64,000 nt of DNA, taken from NCBI GenBank assembly GCA_037126765.1, contig JBBCBC010000007.1:27227667-27291666 (forward strand), written 5' to 3'. The notes under the pieces were generated by a model. The model had not been told where the DNA came from. It saw nothing but the letters and a program-made list of their open reading frames with translations, and searched no databases. Positions 52,701-64,000 of the stretch are shown here, in pieces. Position 1 is the stretch's first letter, and every line of letters begins with the position of its first letter. The DNA comes from Stenogyne calaminthoides. Taxonomy: Eukaryota; Streptophyta; Magnoliopsida; Lamiales; Lamiaceae. Made by a program: the position numbers and the translations under genes.

Positions 52701-55700
52701 GAGAATAATATTATAATACTATCCTGTGGGTTAGTTTTAGAGGGACAGCGAAGCTGTGAGAAATGTAAAGGACTTCAAGACGTTTCCGAAACATGGTTAT
52801 AATAGGAAAATGGACACCCGAGTCAAAACTTATGGCCAAAACAGTTTTCACCATCCAATGGCCAAAACCCCAATCGCCGTTTCCAGATCCTCCATCCGAC
52901 ATCAGTTATTCTTGCGATCAAAATTACAACAAGAACAAGCAAAACCCTACTACATGAAAAAAAATGCCTATACTACCCACTCATATTATCCGTTGGGAAA
53001 ACGATTACAATATCACACGAGGGTTGCGATAGAGAAAAATATTATAATACTATCCGGTGGGTAAGTTTTAGAGGAACGGCAAAGCTGTGACACATGTAGA
53101 GGACTTCAAGACGTTTCCGAAACATGGTTATAACAGGAAAATGGTCACCCGAGTTAAAAGTTATGGCCAAAACAGTTTTCAAAATCCAATAACCAAAACC
53201 CCAATCTCCATTTCCAGATCCTCCATCCGACATCGGTCATCCTTGCGATCAAAATTACACCAAGAACAAGCAGAACCCTACTACAGTGATCTATGTAAAA
53301 AAAATGCCTATACTACCCACTCATATTATCCATTGGGAAAAACGATTACAATATCACACGAGGGTTGCGATAGAGAAAAATATTATAATACTATCTGGTG
53401 GGTTAGTTTCGAATGACGCCGAAGCTATGAGACATGTAGAGGACTTTAAGACGTTTCCGAAACATGGTTATAACAGGAAAACGGACACCTGAGTCAAAAG
53501 TTATGGCCAAAACAGTTTTCACCATCCAATGGCCAAAACCCCAATCACCGTTTCCAGATCCTCCATCTGACATCGGTCATCCTTGCGATCGAAATTATAA
53601 CAAGAACAAGAAAAACCCTACTATAGTGATCTATGAAAAAAAATTCGCCTATACTACCCACTCATATAATCCGTTGGGAAAAACGAATATAATATCACAT
53701 GAGGGTTGCGATAGAGAAAAATATTATAATACTATCTGATGGATCAGTTTCGAATGATGGCAAAGCTGTGAGACATGTAGAGGGCTTCAAGACGTTTCCG
53801 AAACATGGTTATAACTGGAAAACGGACACCCGAGTTAAAAGTTGTGGCCAAAATTTTTACCATCCAATGACAAAAACCCCAATCGCCATTTCCAGATCCT
53901 CCATCCGACATCGGTCATCCTTGCGATCAAAATTACAACAAGAACAAGCAGAACCCTACTACAGTGATCTATGAAAAAAAATGCCTATACTACCTACTCA
54001 TATTATCCGTTGGGAAAAAAGACTACAATATCACACGAGGGTTGCGATAGAGAAAAATAGTATAATACTATCCGGTGGGCCAGTTTTAGTGGGACGGCGA
54101 ACTGTGAGACATATAAAGGACTTCAAGACGTTTTCGAAACATGGTTATAACAGGAAAATGGACACCTGAGTCAAAAGTTATGGCAAAAACAGTTTTCACC
54201 ATCCAATGGCCAACACCCCAATCGCCGTTTCCGAAACATGGTTATAACAGGAAAATGGACACCTGAGTCAAAAGTTATGGCAAAAACAGTTTTCACCATC
54301 CAATGGCCAACACCCCAATCGCCGTTTCCAGATCATCCATCCGACATCGGTCATCATTGCAATCAAAATTACAACAAGAACAAGTGAAACCCTACTACAG
54401 TGATCTATGAAAAAAAAATGCCTATACTACCCACTCATATTATACGTTGGGAAAAACGATTACAATATCACACGAGGGTTGCGATAGAGAAAAATATTAT
54501 AATACTATCCGGTAGGTAAGTTTTAGAGGAACGGCGAAGCTATGAGACATGTAGAGGACATCAAGACGTTTCCGAAACATGGTTATAATAGTAAAATGGA
54601 CACCCGAGTCAAAAGTTATGGCCAAAACTGTTTTCACCATCCAATGGGCAAAACCCAATCGCCGTTTCCACATCCTCCATCCGACATCGGTTATCCTTGC
54701 GATCAAAATTACAACAAGAACAAGCAAAACCCTACTACAGTGATCTATAAAAAAATGCCTATATTACCCACTCATATTATCCGTTGGGAAAAACGATTAC
54801 AATATTACACGAGGGTTGCGATAGAGAAAAATATTATAATACTATCCGGTGAGTCAGTTTTTAGAGAGGACGACGGTTATGAGACTTGTAGAGGACTTCA
54901 AGACATTTTCGAAACATGGTTATAACAGGAAAACGGACACCCGAGTCAAAAGTTATGGTCAAAACAGTTTTAATAATCCAATGGCCAAACCCCCAATCGC
55001 CGTTTCCAGATCCTCCATCCGACATCGGTCATCCTTGCGATCAAAATTACAACAAGAACAAGCAAAACCCTACTACAGTGATCTATGAAAAAAAAAATGC
55101 CTATACTACCCACTCATATTATCCGTAGGGAAAAACGATTACAATATCACACGAGGGTTACGATACAGAAAAATATTATAATACTATCCGGTGGGTCAGT
55201 TTTAGAGGGACGGCGAAGCTGTAAGACAACAAGAGGACTTTAAGAAATTTCCGAATCATGGTTATAATTGGAAAATAGACAATAGCCAAAACCTCAATCA
55301 CCGTTTCCAGATCCTCCATCCGACAAAGGTCATCCTTGTGATCAAAATTACAACAAGAACGTGCAAAACCCTACTACAGTGATCTATGAAAAAAAATGCC
55401 TATACTACCCACTCATATTATTTGTTGGGAAAAATGATTACAATATCACATGAGGGTTGTGATAGAGAAAAATATTATAATACTATTCGTTGGGTCAGTT
55501 TTAGAGGTACGACAAAGCTGTGGGACATGTAGAGGACTTCAACACATTTCCGAAACATGGTTATAATAGGAAAATAGACACCCGAGTCAAAAGTTATGGC
55601 CAAAACAGTTTTCACCATCCAATGGCCAAAACACCAATCGCTGTTTCCAGATCATCAATCCGACATCGGTCATCATTGCGATCAAAATTACAACAAGAAC

Positions 55701-56070
55701 AAGTAAAACCCTACTACAGTGATCTATGAAAAAAAAATGTCTATATTACTCACTCATATTATCCGTTGGGAAAAACGAATACAATATCACACGAGGGTTG
55801 CAATAGAGAAAAATATTATAATACTATCCGGTGGGTAAGTTTTAGAGGAACATCAAAGCTGTGACATATGTAGAGGACTTCAAGACGTTTCCGAAACATG
55901 GTTATAACAGGAAAATGGACACCCGAGTTAAAAGTTATGGCCAAAACAGTTTTCAAAATCCAATGACCAAAACCCCAATCGCCATTTCCAGATCCTCCAT
56001 CCGACATCGGTCAACCTTGCGATCAAAATTACAAGAAGAACGAGTAAAACCCTACTACAGTGATCTATGA
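49750..56070 (+). repeat. Ten-monomer higher-order repeat, two copies (offset about 3.4 kb)
   Basis: Copy 1 is about 49,750-53,100 and copy 2 about 53,450-56,070. Partners lie at 50,614/53,981 and 50,774/54,141 (offset 3,367), 51,078/54,542 (3,464), 52,074/55,520 (3,446) and 52,416/55,861 (3,445). The jump from 3,367 to 3,464 is exactly the 97-bp internal duplication in copy 2. Shared private variants include ACTGTGAGACAT after GGCGA, TATAAAAAAATGCCTATATT, GTTACGATAC, GACAACAAGAGG and CTTCAACACATTTCC. Confidence 0.8.
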
Positions 56071-58500
56071 AAAAAAATGCCTATACTACCCACTCATATT
56101 ATTCGTTGGGAAAACGATTACAATATCACCCGAGGGTTTGCGATAGAAAAAAATATTATAATAGTATCCGGTGGGTCAGTTTTAGTGGGACGGCGAACTG
56201 TGAGACATGTAAAGGACTTCAAGACGTTTCCGAAACATGGTTATAACAGGAAAACGGACACCCGAGTCAAAAGTTATGTCAAAACAGTTTTAATAATCCA
56301 ATGGCCAAACCCCCAATCGCCGTTTCCAGATCCTCCATCCGACATCGGTCATCCTTGCGATCAAAATTACAACAAGAACAAGCAAAACCCTACTACAGTG
56401 ATCTATGAAAAAAATGCCTATATTACCCACTCATATTATCCGTTGGGAAAAACGATTACAATATTACACGAGGGTTGCGATAGAGAAAAATATTATAATA
56501 CTATCCGGTGAGTCAGTTTTAGAGTGACGGCGAAGCTATGAGACTTGTAGAGGACTTCAAGACATTTTCGAAACATGGTTATAACAGGAAAATGGACACC
56601 CGAGTAAAAAGTTATGGTCAAAACAGTTTTAATAATCCAATGGCCAAACCCCCAATCGCCGTTTCCAGATCCTCCTTCCGACATCGGTCATCCTTGCGAT
56701 CAAAATTACAACAAGAACAAGCAAAACCCTACTACAGTGATCTATGAAAAAAAAAATGCCTATACTACCCACTCATATTATCCGTAGGGAAAAACGATTA
56801 CAATATCACACGAGGGTTACGATACAGAAAAATATTATAATACTATCCGGTGGGTCAGTTTTAGAGGGACGGCGAAGCTGTAAGACAACAAGAGGACTTT
56901 AAGAAATTTCCGAATCATGGTTATAATTGGAAAATAGACAATAGCCAAAACCTCAATCAAAACCCCAATCGCTTCCGATCCTCCATCCGACAAAGGTCAT
57001 CCTTGTGATCAAAATTAAAAACAAGAACGTGCAAAACCCTACTACAGTGATCTATGAAAAAAAAATGCCTATACTACCCACTCATATTATTTGTTGGGAA
57101 AAACGATTACAATATCACATGAGGGTTGTGATAGAGAAAAATATTATAATACTATTCGTTGGGTCAGTTTTAGAGGGAACGACAAAGTCATGGGGACATG
57201 TAGAGGACTTCAACACATTTCAAAACATGGTTATAATAGGAAAATAGACACCCGAGTCAAAAGTTATGGCCAAAACAGTTTTCACCATCCAATGGCCAAA
57301 ACACCAATCGCTGTTTCCAGATCATCAATCCGACATCGGTCATCATTGCGATCAAAATTACAACAAGAACAAGTAAAACCCTACTACAGTGATCTATGAA
57401 AAAAAAATGTCTATATTACTCACTCATATTATCCGTTGGGAAAAACGAATACAATATCACACGAGGGTTGCAATAGAGAAAAATATTATAATACTATCCG
57501 GTGGGTAAGTTTTAGAGGAACATCAAAGCTGTGACATATGTAGAGGACTTCAAGACGTTTCCGAAACATGGTTATAACAGGAAAATGGACACCCGAGTTA
57601 AAAGTTATGGCCAAAACAGTTTTCAAAATCCAATGACCAAAACCCCAATCGCCATTTCCAGATCCTCCATCCGACATCGGTCATCCTCGCGATCAAAATT
57701 ACAACAAGAACAAGCAGAACCCTACTACAGTGATCTGTGTAAAAAATGCCTATACTACCTACTCATATTATCCGTTGGGAAAAACGATTATAATATCACA
57801 CGAGGGTTGCGATAGAGAAAAATATTATAATACTATCTGGTGGGTTAGTTTTAGAGGGACAGCGAAACTGTGAAACATGTAGAGGACTTCAAGACGTTTC
57901 CGAAACATGGTTATAATAGGAAAATGGACACCCGAGTCAAAACTTATGGCCAAAACAGTTTTCACCATCCAATGGCCAAAACCCCAATCGCTGTTTCTAG
58001 ATCCTCCATCCGACATCAGTTATTCTTGCGATCAAAATTACAACAAGAACAAGCAAGACCCTACTACATGAAAAAAAATGCCTATACTACCCACTCATAT
58101 TATTCATTGGGAAAACGATTACAATATCACACGAGGGATGCGATAGAGAAAAATATTATAATACTATCCGGTGGGTAAGTTTTAGAGGAACGGCAAAGCT
58201 GTGACACATGTAGAGGACTTCAAGACGTTTCCGAAACATGGTTATAACAGGAAAATGGACACCCGAGTTAAAAGTTATGGCCAAAACAGTTTTCAAAATC
58301 CAATAACCAAAACCCCAATCTCCATTTCCAGATCCTCCATCCGACATCGGTCATCCTTGCGATCAAAATTACACCAAGAACAAGCAGAACCCTACTACAG
58401 TGATCTATGTAAAAAAAATGCCTATACTACCCACTCATATTATCCGTTGGGAAAAACGATTACAATATCACACGAGGGTTGCGATAGAGAAAAATATTAT
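52030..58500 (+). repeat. Four-monomer block repeated at offset about 5,114 bp
   Basis: The segment 52,030-53,400 matches 57,150-58,500. Partners are 52,416/57,531, 52,756/57,870 and 53,087/58,201 (offsets 5,114-5,115). Both copies have CTACTACATGAAAAAAAATG, which lacks the usual AGTGATCT (near 52,955 and 58,067), and CATCAGTTATTCTTGCG. An intermediate partial copy at 55,500-56,070 matches 57,190-57,740, so several overlapping duplications built this region. Confidence 0.8.
54136..54329 (+). repeat. 97-bp tandem duplication inside one monomer
   Basis: The stretch from GAAACATGG to CGCCGTTTCC occurs at 54,136-54,232 and again at 54,233-54,329. The flanking words are GACGTTTTCGAAAC and GCCGTTTCCAGATC; the shared CGTTTCC-like sequence, about 95 bp apart in a normal monomer, marks the crossover. 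The partner monomer at 50,774 lacks the duplication, so it arose after the ten-monomer duplication. Confidence 0.92.
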
Positions 58501-58840
58501 AATACTATCCGGTGGTTTAGTTTTAGAGTGACGTCGAAGCTGTGAGACATGTAGACGACTTCAAGACGTTTCTGAAACAAGGTTATAATAGGAAAACAAA
58601 CACCCGAGTCCAAAGTTATAGCCAAAACTGTTTTCACCATCCAATGGCCAAAACTCAAATCTCCGTTTCTAGATCCTCCATTCGACATCACTCATCCTTG
58701 CGATCAAAATTACAAAAAGAACAAGTAAAACCCTACAATAGTGATCTATGAAAAAAAATGCATATACTACCAACTCATATATCCGTTGGCAAAACGATTA
58801 CAATATCACACGAGGGTTGCGATAGAGAAAAATATAATAA
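58500..58840 (+). repeat. Left-type monomer embedded in the right-type array
   Basis: This monomer has GTAGACGAC, GAAACAAGGTTATAATAGG and CACTCATCCTTGCG, typical of 18-30 kb, whereas its neighbours have GTAGAGGAC and CGGTCATCC. It also has private changes (AACAAACACCC, TTATAGCCAAAACTG, CCATTCGACATC). Confidence 0.7.
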
Positions 58841-61800
58841 TACTATCCGGTGGGTCAGTTTTAGAGGGACGGCGAAGCTGTGAGACATGTAAAGGACTTC
58901 AACACGTTTCTGAAACTTGGTTATAACAGGAAAACGGACACCCGAGTCAAAAGTTATGGCAAAAATAGTTTTCACCATCCAATGGCCAAAACCCCAATCG
59001 TCGTTTCCAGATCATCCATCCGACATCGGTCATCATTGCGATCAAAATTACAACAAGAACAAGTGAAACCCTACTACAGTGATCTATGAAAAAAAAATGC
59101 CTATACTACCCACTCATATTATCCGTACTGAAAAACGATTACAATATCACAAAAGGGTTGCGATAGAGAAAAATATTATAATACTATCCGGTGGGTAACT
59201 TTTAGAGGAACAGCGAAGCTGTGAGACATGTAGAGGACATCAAGACATTTCCGAAACATGGCTATAATAGTAAAACGGACACCCGAGTCAAAAGTTATGG
59301 CCAGAACAGTTTTCACCATCCAACGGCCAAAACCCCAATCGCCGTTTCCACATCCTCCATCCGACATCGGTTATCCTTGCGATCAAAATTAAAACAAGAA
59401 CAAGCAAAACCCTACTACAATTATCTATAAAAAATTGTCTATATTACCCACTAATATTATCCGTTGGGAAAAACGATTAAAATATCACACGAGGGTTGCA
59501 ATAGAGAAAAATATTATCATACTATCCGGTGGGTAAGTTTTTGAGGCACGGCGAAGCTGTGAGACATGTAGAGGACTTCGAGACGTTTCCGAAACATGGT
59601 TATAATAGGAAAACGGACACCCGAGTCAAAACTTATGGCCAAAACAGTTTTCACCATCCAATGGCCAAAACCCCAATTGCTGTTTCTAGATCCGCCATCC
59701 GACATCAGTCATCCTTGCGATCAAAATTACAACAAGAACAAGCAAAACCCTACTACAGTGATCTATAAAAAAATGCCTATATTACCCAATCATATTATCC
59801 GTTGGGAAAACGATTACAATATCACACGAGGGCAGCGATAGAGAAAAATATTATAATACTATCCGGTGGGTCAGTTTTAGTGGGACAACGAACTGTGACA
59901 CATGTAAAGGACTTCAAGACATTTCCGAAACATGGTTATAACAGGAAAACGGACACGCGAGTCAAAAGTTATGGCAAAAACAGTTTTCACCATCCAATGG
60001 CCAAAACCCCAATCGCCGTTTCCAGATCATCCATCCGACATCGGTCATCATTGCGATCAAAATTACAACAAGAACAAGTAAAACCCTACTACAGTGATCT
60101 ATGAAAAAAAAATGCCCATACTACCCACTCATATTATCCGTTGAGAAAAACGATTACAATATCACACGAGGGTTGCGATAGAGAAAAATATTATAATACT
60201 ATTCGGTGGGTAAGTTTTACAGGAACGACAAAGCTGTGGGACATGTAGAGGACTTCAAGACGTTTCCGAAACATGGTTATAATAGGAAAACGGACACCCG
60301 AGATAAAACTTATGGCCTAAAACAGTTTTCAGCATCCAATGGCCAAAACCCCAATCGCTGTTTTTCAGATCCTCCATCCGACATCAGTCATCCTTGCGAT
60401 CAAAATTACAACAAGAACGAACAAAACCCTACTACAGTGATCTATGAAAAAAAATGCCTATACTACCCACTCATATTATCCGTTGGCAAAACGATTACAA
60501 TATCACCCGAGGGTTTGCGATAGAAAAAAATATTATAATAGTATCCGGTGGCTCAGTTTTAGTGGGACGGCGAACTGTGAGACATGTAAAGGACTTCAAG
60601 ACGTTTCCGAAACATGGTTATAACAGGAAAACGGACACCCGAGTCAAAAGTTATGTCAAAAATAGTTTTAACCATCCAATGGCCAAAACCCCAATCGCCG
60701 TTTCCAGATCATCCATCCGACATCGGTCATCATTGCGATCAAAATTACAACAAGAACAAGTGAAACCCTACTACAGTGATCTATGACAAAAAAATGCCTA
60801 TACTACCCACTCATATTATCCGTAGGGAAAAACGATTACAATATCACAAGAGGGTTGCGATAGAGAAAAATATTATAATACTATCCTGTGGGTAAGTTTT
60901 AGAGGAACGACGAAGCTGTGGGATATGTAGAGGACTTTAAGACGTTTCCAAAACATGGTTATAATAGTAAAACAGACACCTAGTCAAAAGTTATGGCCAA
61001 AACAGATTTCACCATCCAACGGCCAAAACCCCAATCGCCGTTTCCCCATCCTCCATCCGACATCGGTTATCCTTGCGATCAAAATTACAACAAGAACAAG
61101 CAAAACCCTACTACAGTGATCTATAAAAAAATGCCTATATTAAACACTCATATTATCCGTTGGGAAACACGATTACAATATCACACGAGGGTTGCGATAG
61201 AGAAAAATATTATAATACTATCCGGTGGGTAAGTTTTAGAGGCACAGGGAAGCTGTGAGATATGTAGAGGACATCAAAACATTTCCGAAACATGGTTCTA
61301 ATAATAAAATGGACACCCGAGTCAAAAGTTATGGCCCAAAAACAGTTTTCACCATCCAATGGCCAAAACCCCAATCGTCGTTTCCATATCATCCATCCGA
61401 CATTGGTTATCCTTGCGATCAAAATTACAACAAGAACAAGCAAAACCCTACTACAGTGATCTATAAAAAAAATGCCTATATTACCCACTCATATTATCCG
61501 TTGGGAAAATCGATTACAATATCACACGAGGGTTGAGATAGAGAAAAATATTATAATACTATCCGGTGGGTCAGTTTTAGAGTGACGACAAAGCTATGAG
61601 ATATGTAGAAGACTTCAAGATGTTTCCGAAACATGGTTATAACAAGAAAACGGACATCCGAGTCAAAAGTTATGGCCAAAACTATTTTAATCATCCAATG
61701 GCCAAACCCCCAATCGCCGTTTCCAGATCCTCCACCCGACATCGGTCATCCTTGCGATCAAAATTACAACAAGAACAAGCTAAACCCTACTAAAGTGATC

Positions 61801-62819
61801 TATGAAAAAAAAATGCCTATACTACTCACTCATATTATCCGTAGGGAAAAACGATTACAATATCACACGAGGCTTGCGATAGAGAAATATATTATAATAC
61901 TATCCGGTGGGTCAAGTTTAGAGGGACGGCGAAACTGTAAGACAACAAGAGGACTTCAAGACATTTCCGAATCATGGTTATAATAGTAAAACGGACACCC
62001 GAGTCAACAGTTATGGCCAAAATAATTTTCACCATCCAATGGTCAAAACCTCAATCGCCGTTTCCAGATCCTCCATCTGACATCGGTCATCCTTGCGATC
62101 AAAATTACAACAAGAACATGCAAAACCCTACTACAGTGATCTATGAAAAAAAATGCCTATACTACTTACTCATATTATCTGTTGGGATAAACGATTACAA
62201 TATCACACGAGGGTTGCGATATAGCAAAATATTATATACTATACGGTGGGTAAGTTTTAGAGGAATGACGAAGCTGTTAGACATGTAGAGGACTTCAAGG
62301 CGTTTCCGAAACATGGTTATAACAGGAAAACAGACACCCGAGTCAAAAGTTATGGCCAAAACAGTTTTCACCATCCAATGGCCAAAATCCCAATCACCGT
62401 TTCCAGATCCTCCATCCGACATCGGTCATCCTTGCCATCAAAACTACAACAAGAACAAGCAAATCCCTACTAGAGTGATCTATGAAAAAAAATGCCTATA
62501 CTACCCACTCATATTATCCGTTGGGAAAAACGATTACAATATCACACGAGGGTTGCGATAGAAAAAAATATTATAATACTATCCGTTGGGTCAGTTTTAG
62601 AGGAACGACGAAGCTGTGAGACATGTAGAGGACTTCAAGACGTTTCCAAAACATGGTTATAATAGGAAAATAGACACCCGAGTCAAAAGTTATGGCCAAA
62701 ATAGTTTTCACCATCCAATGGCCAAAACCCCAATCGCCGTTTCCACATCCTCCATCCGACATCGGTCATCCTTGAAATTTATTTACAACTAGAACAAGCA
62801 AAACCCTACTATAACACCC

Positions 62820-62842
62820 CGATTTTTCATAAATAAAAATCG
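62820..62842. other. Perfect 8-bp inverted repeat at the satellite/flank junction
   Basis: CGATTTTT and AAAAATCG, separated by CATAAAT, begin about 9 bp after the last satellite base. It could be the terminal structure of an inserted element or simply AT-rich sequence. Confidence 0.7.
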
Positions 62843-63278
62843 TACATTAAAAAGCAATTTAACTAATTTAAAAATAGTTTAACAAGAATCTTTATATGTA
62901 GAAATAAGTTCAACGACATGACCAGAAAGAAATATTTAACTATCAAACTCTGCATAACTTTTAAAATAAAATAAATTCTAAATAATATAGACTAAAATTC
63001 AAACAAAACCATGGTAAAATATTTTTCATTGAGAATTTAAACAATAATGGAAGACAGGCACTTAATCTTAAAATAGGTAAAATTAAACTAGGGTTCATTA
63101 AATCTTCCAGCTATGCATCCTCCGTCGTACCACGTTGGCTCTTAATCTGAAAGTGAGAAAATAAGAAGGGGTGAGCAAACCACAGCTCAGTGGAGACATG
63201 TTTGTCAAAACTAAATATAATAAGCAATTAAATCATCAAACACGTTAACATGTAAATTCTGTAACATCACTTCTTCTC

Positions 63279-63535
63279 TTCTCGTTTATAAGGGTCAGAA
63301 GACCTACTCTTTTATAAAGGGCAGATGACATATTCCTCGTTTATAAAGGTCAGAAGACCTATTCCTCGTTTATTAAGGTCAGAAGACCTATCCTCGTTTA
63401 TTAAGGTCAGAAGACTTATTCCTCGTTTATTAAGGTCAGATGACCTATTCCTCGTTTATTAAGGTCAGGAGACCTATTCCTCGTTTATTAAGGTCAGGAG
63501 ACCTATTCCTCGTTTATTAAGGTCAGAAGACCTAT
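63279..63535 (+). repeat. 29-bp minisatellite (about 9 units)
   Basis: The unit is ATTCCTCGTTTATTAAGG followed by TCAGAAGACCT. The first two units are diverged (GTTTATAAGGGTC, TTTTATAAAGGGC) and the last seven are nearly uniform, differing at AGAAG, AGATG or AGGAG. Each good unit contains AGGTC-AGAA-GACCT, a 5-bp stem with a 4-nt loop. Confidence 0.93.
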
Positions 63536-64000
63536 ATTCTCAAACATATTTCACATGAATGTCAATAAAATCACAAATCATATTTAATAAAGACAAACAT
63601 AATAGATAGAAATCCCCACCTCAAAGTCGAATGATACTTGATGATGAAATTATAGTTTTAATCCTCCTCGTGATTATCATCACCTAACAAAAATAATAAA
63701 ATTAATTCTACTTTAATATTAAATCTTTAATTAGAACTTCTCAAGTTTAACAATAGCGACCATAATTCTTAAACTTCTAATGGAATAATTCTTTAGTCTA
63801 ATTTTAACATAACACACTGTCCTAACCTTTGAATGAAATTTCTAATTAAATCTTGAACTAATTAACCTATCCTTATGATCACAGTTAATATTACCCAAAA
63901 GGAATAAACCAAACCTCATTAACAAAACCCTTAGACACACTTACTATTATGAATTTAAATTCCCAATGTACTGATCATTCTTCAAACAATTCTAAGTAAA

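Larger units (their letters stand above)
47415..62811 (+). repeat. 340-bp satellite array, block 3 (about 45 monomers)
   Basis: Same monomer and orientation, with right-side diagnostics: GTAGAGGAC, CGGTCATCC, GGTTATAACAGG. Local subtypes include CAAAATCCAATGACC monomers (52.5, 55.9, 57.6 kb), CGGTTATCC monomers (51.2, 54.7, 59.4, 61.1, 61.4 kb) and TTTTAATAATCC monomers (51.5, 55.0, 56.3, 56.6 kb). The last monomer, from about 62,620, is altered near its end (CTTGAAATTTATTTACAAC for CTTGCGATCAAAATTACAAC). It stops at CCCTACTATA, where non-satellite DNA begins. No gene is visible. Confidence 0.95.
62812..64000. other. AT-rich non-satellite flank, possibly part of a transposable element
   Basis: Satellite sequence stops at CCCTACTATA and is replaced by AACACCCCGATTTTTCATAA. 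No satellite landmark occurs after this point. The sequence is AT-rich, without an open reading frame I would support. AACACCCCG at an abrupt junction, and GGGGTGAGCAAACCACAGCT with CTCAGTGGA near 63,170-63,200, remind me of dispersed plant LTR sequences. I cannot name a family and the other end is outside the window. A hairpin and a minisatellite inside are listed separately. Confidence 0.5.

Noticed and set aside
1..62811. Hundreds of ORFs of 60-130 codons on both strands, with similar peptides in every monomer.
   Set aside because: They are the satellite monomer read in several frames. Frames are broken differently in each monomer, both strands look equally open, and there are no start-context, intron or domain features. 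None is annotated as a gene.
62812..64000. A gene in the right flank.
   Set aside because: No ORF of useful length, no recognisable domain and very AT-rich sequence with a minisatellite. A repeat or element fragment is more likely.

Overview
This window holds no protein-coding gene, tRNA or rRNA that I can support. It is a plant-type satellite DNA array. A monomer of about 340 bp, always in the same orientation, runs from base 1 to about 62,811. It is broken twice by long terminal repeats (LTRs) of one retrotransposon family, and it ends at the right against AT-rich non-satellite DNA. A plant, probably a eudicot, is suggested by the LTR style: a TGTTGGGAT-type start, a TTTTGAT...ATGCCAAA stretch and a GGGGGAA stretch, all recalling Ty1/copia Sirevirus (SIRE/Maximus) LTRs. 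A dinucleosome-sized satellite monomer fits this. I cannot name the species.

Layout. Satellite block 1 covers 1 to about 20,690 (about 61 monomers). LTR-A (minus strand, about 20,740-22,014) and LTR-B (plus strand, about 22,045-23,395) lie head to head. Satellite block 2 covers about 23,396-45,655 (about 65 monomers). LTR-C (45,656-47,414) is a solo LTR with TG...CA ends and a 5-bp target-site duplication AAAAG, inserted inside one monomer. Satellite block 3 covers 47,415-62,811 (about 45 monomers). From 62,812 to 64,000 lies a different sequence with a short perfect hairpin and a 29-bp minisatellite; it may be part of another transposable element.

Inside the array, multi-monomer segments have been copied again and again, with offsets of about 1.02, 1.71, 1.99, 2.40, 3.4, 4.10 and 5.11 kb. 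This is a patchwork of local higher-order repeats rather than one regular one. Diagnostic bases drift from left to right (CGCTCATCC to CGGTCATCC, GTAGACGAC to GTAGAGGAC), as expected from local homogenisation. Within monomers, 26-bp, 69-bp and 97-bp indels mark slippage or recombination at short repeats.

Two points deserve most attention. First, all three LTRs carry a perfect 12-13 bp palindrome exactly 4 nt upstream of a TATAAATA box, with paired (compensatory) base changes between copies. Second, satellite words recur at roughly satellite spacing inside the LTRs, at different LTR positions in different copies. This looks more like a column-mixed assembly consensus than biology, and it limits how far the sequence of 20.7-23.4 kb, 45.9-47.25 kb and the indel-rich 30-36 kb zone can be trusted.
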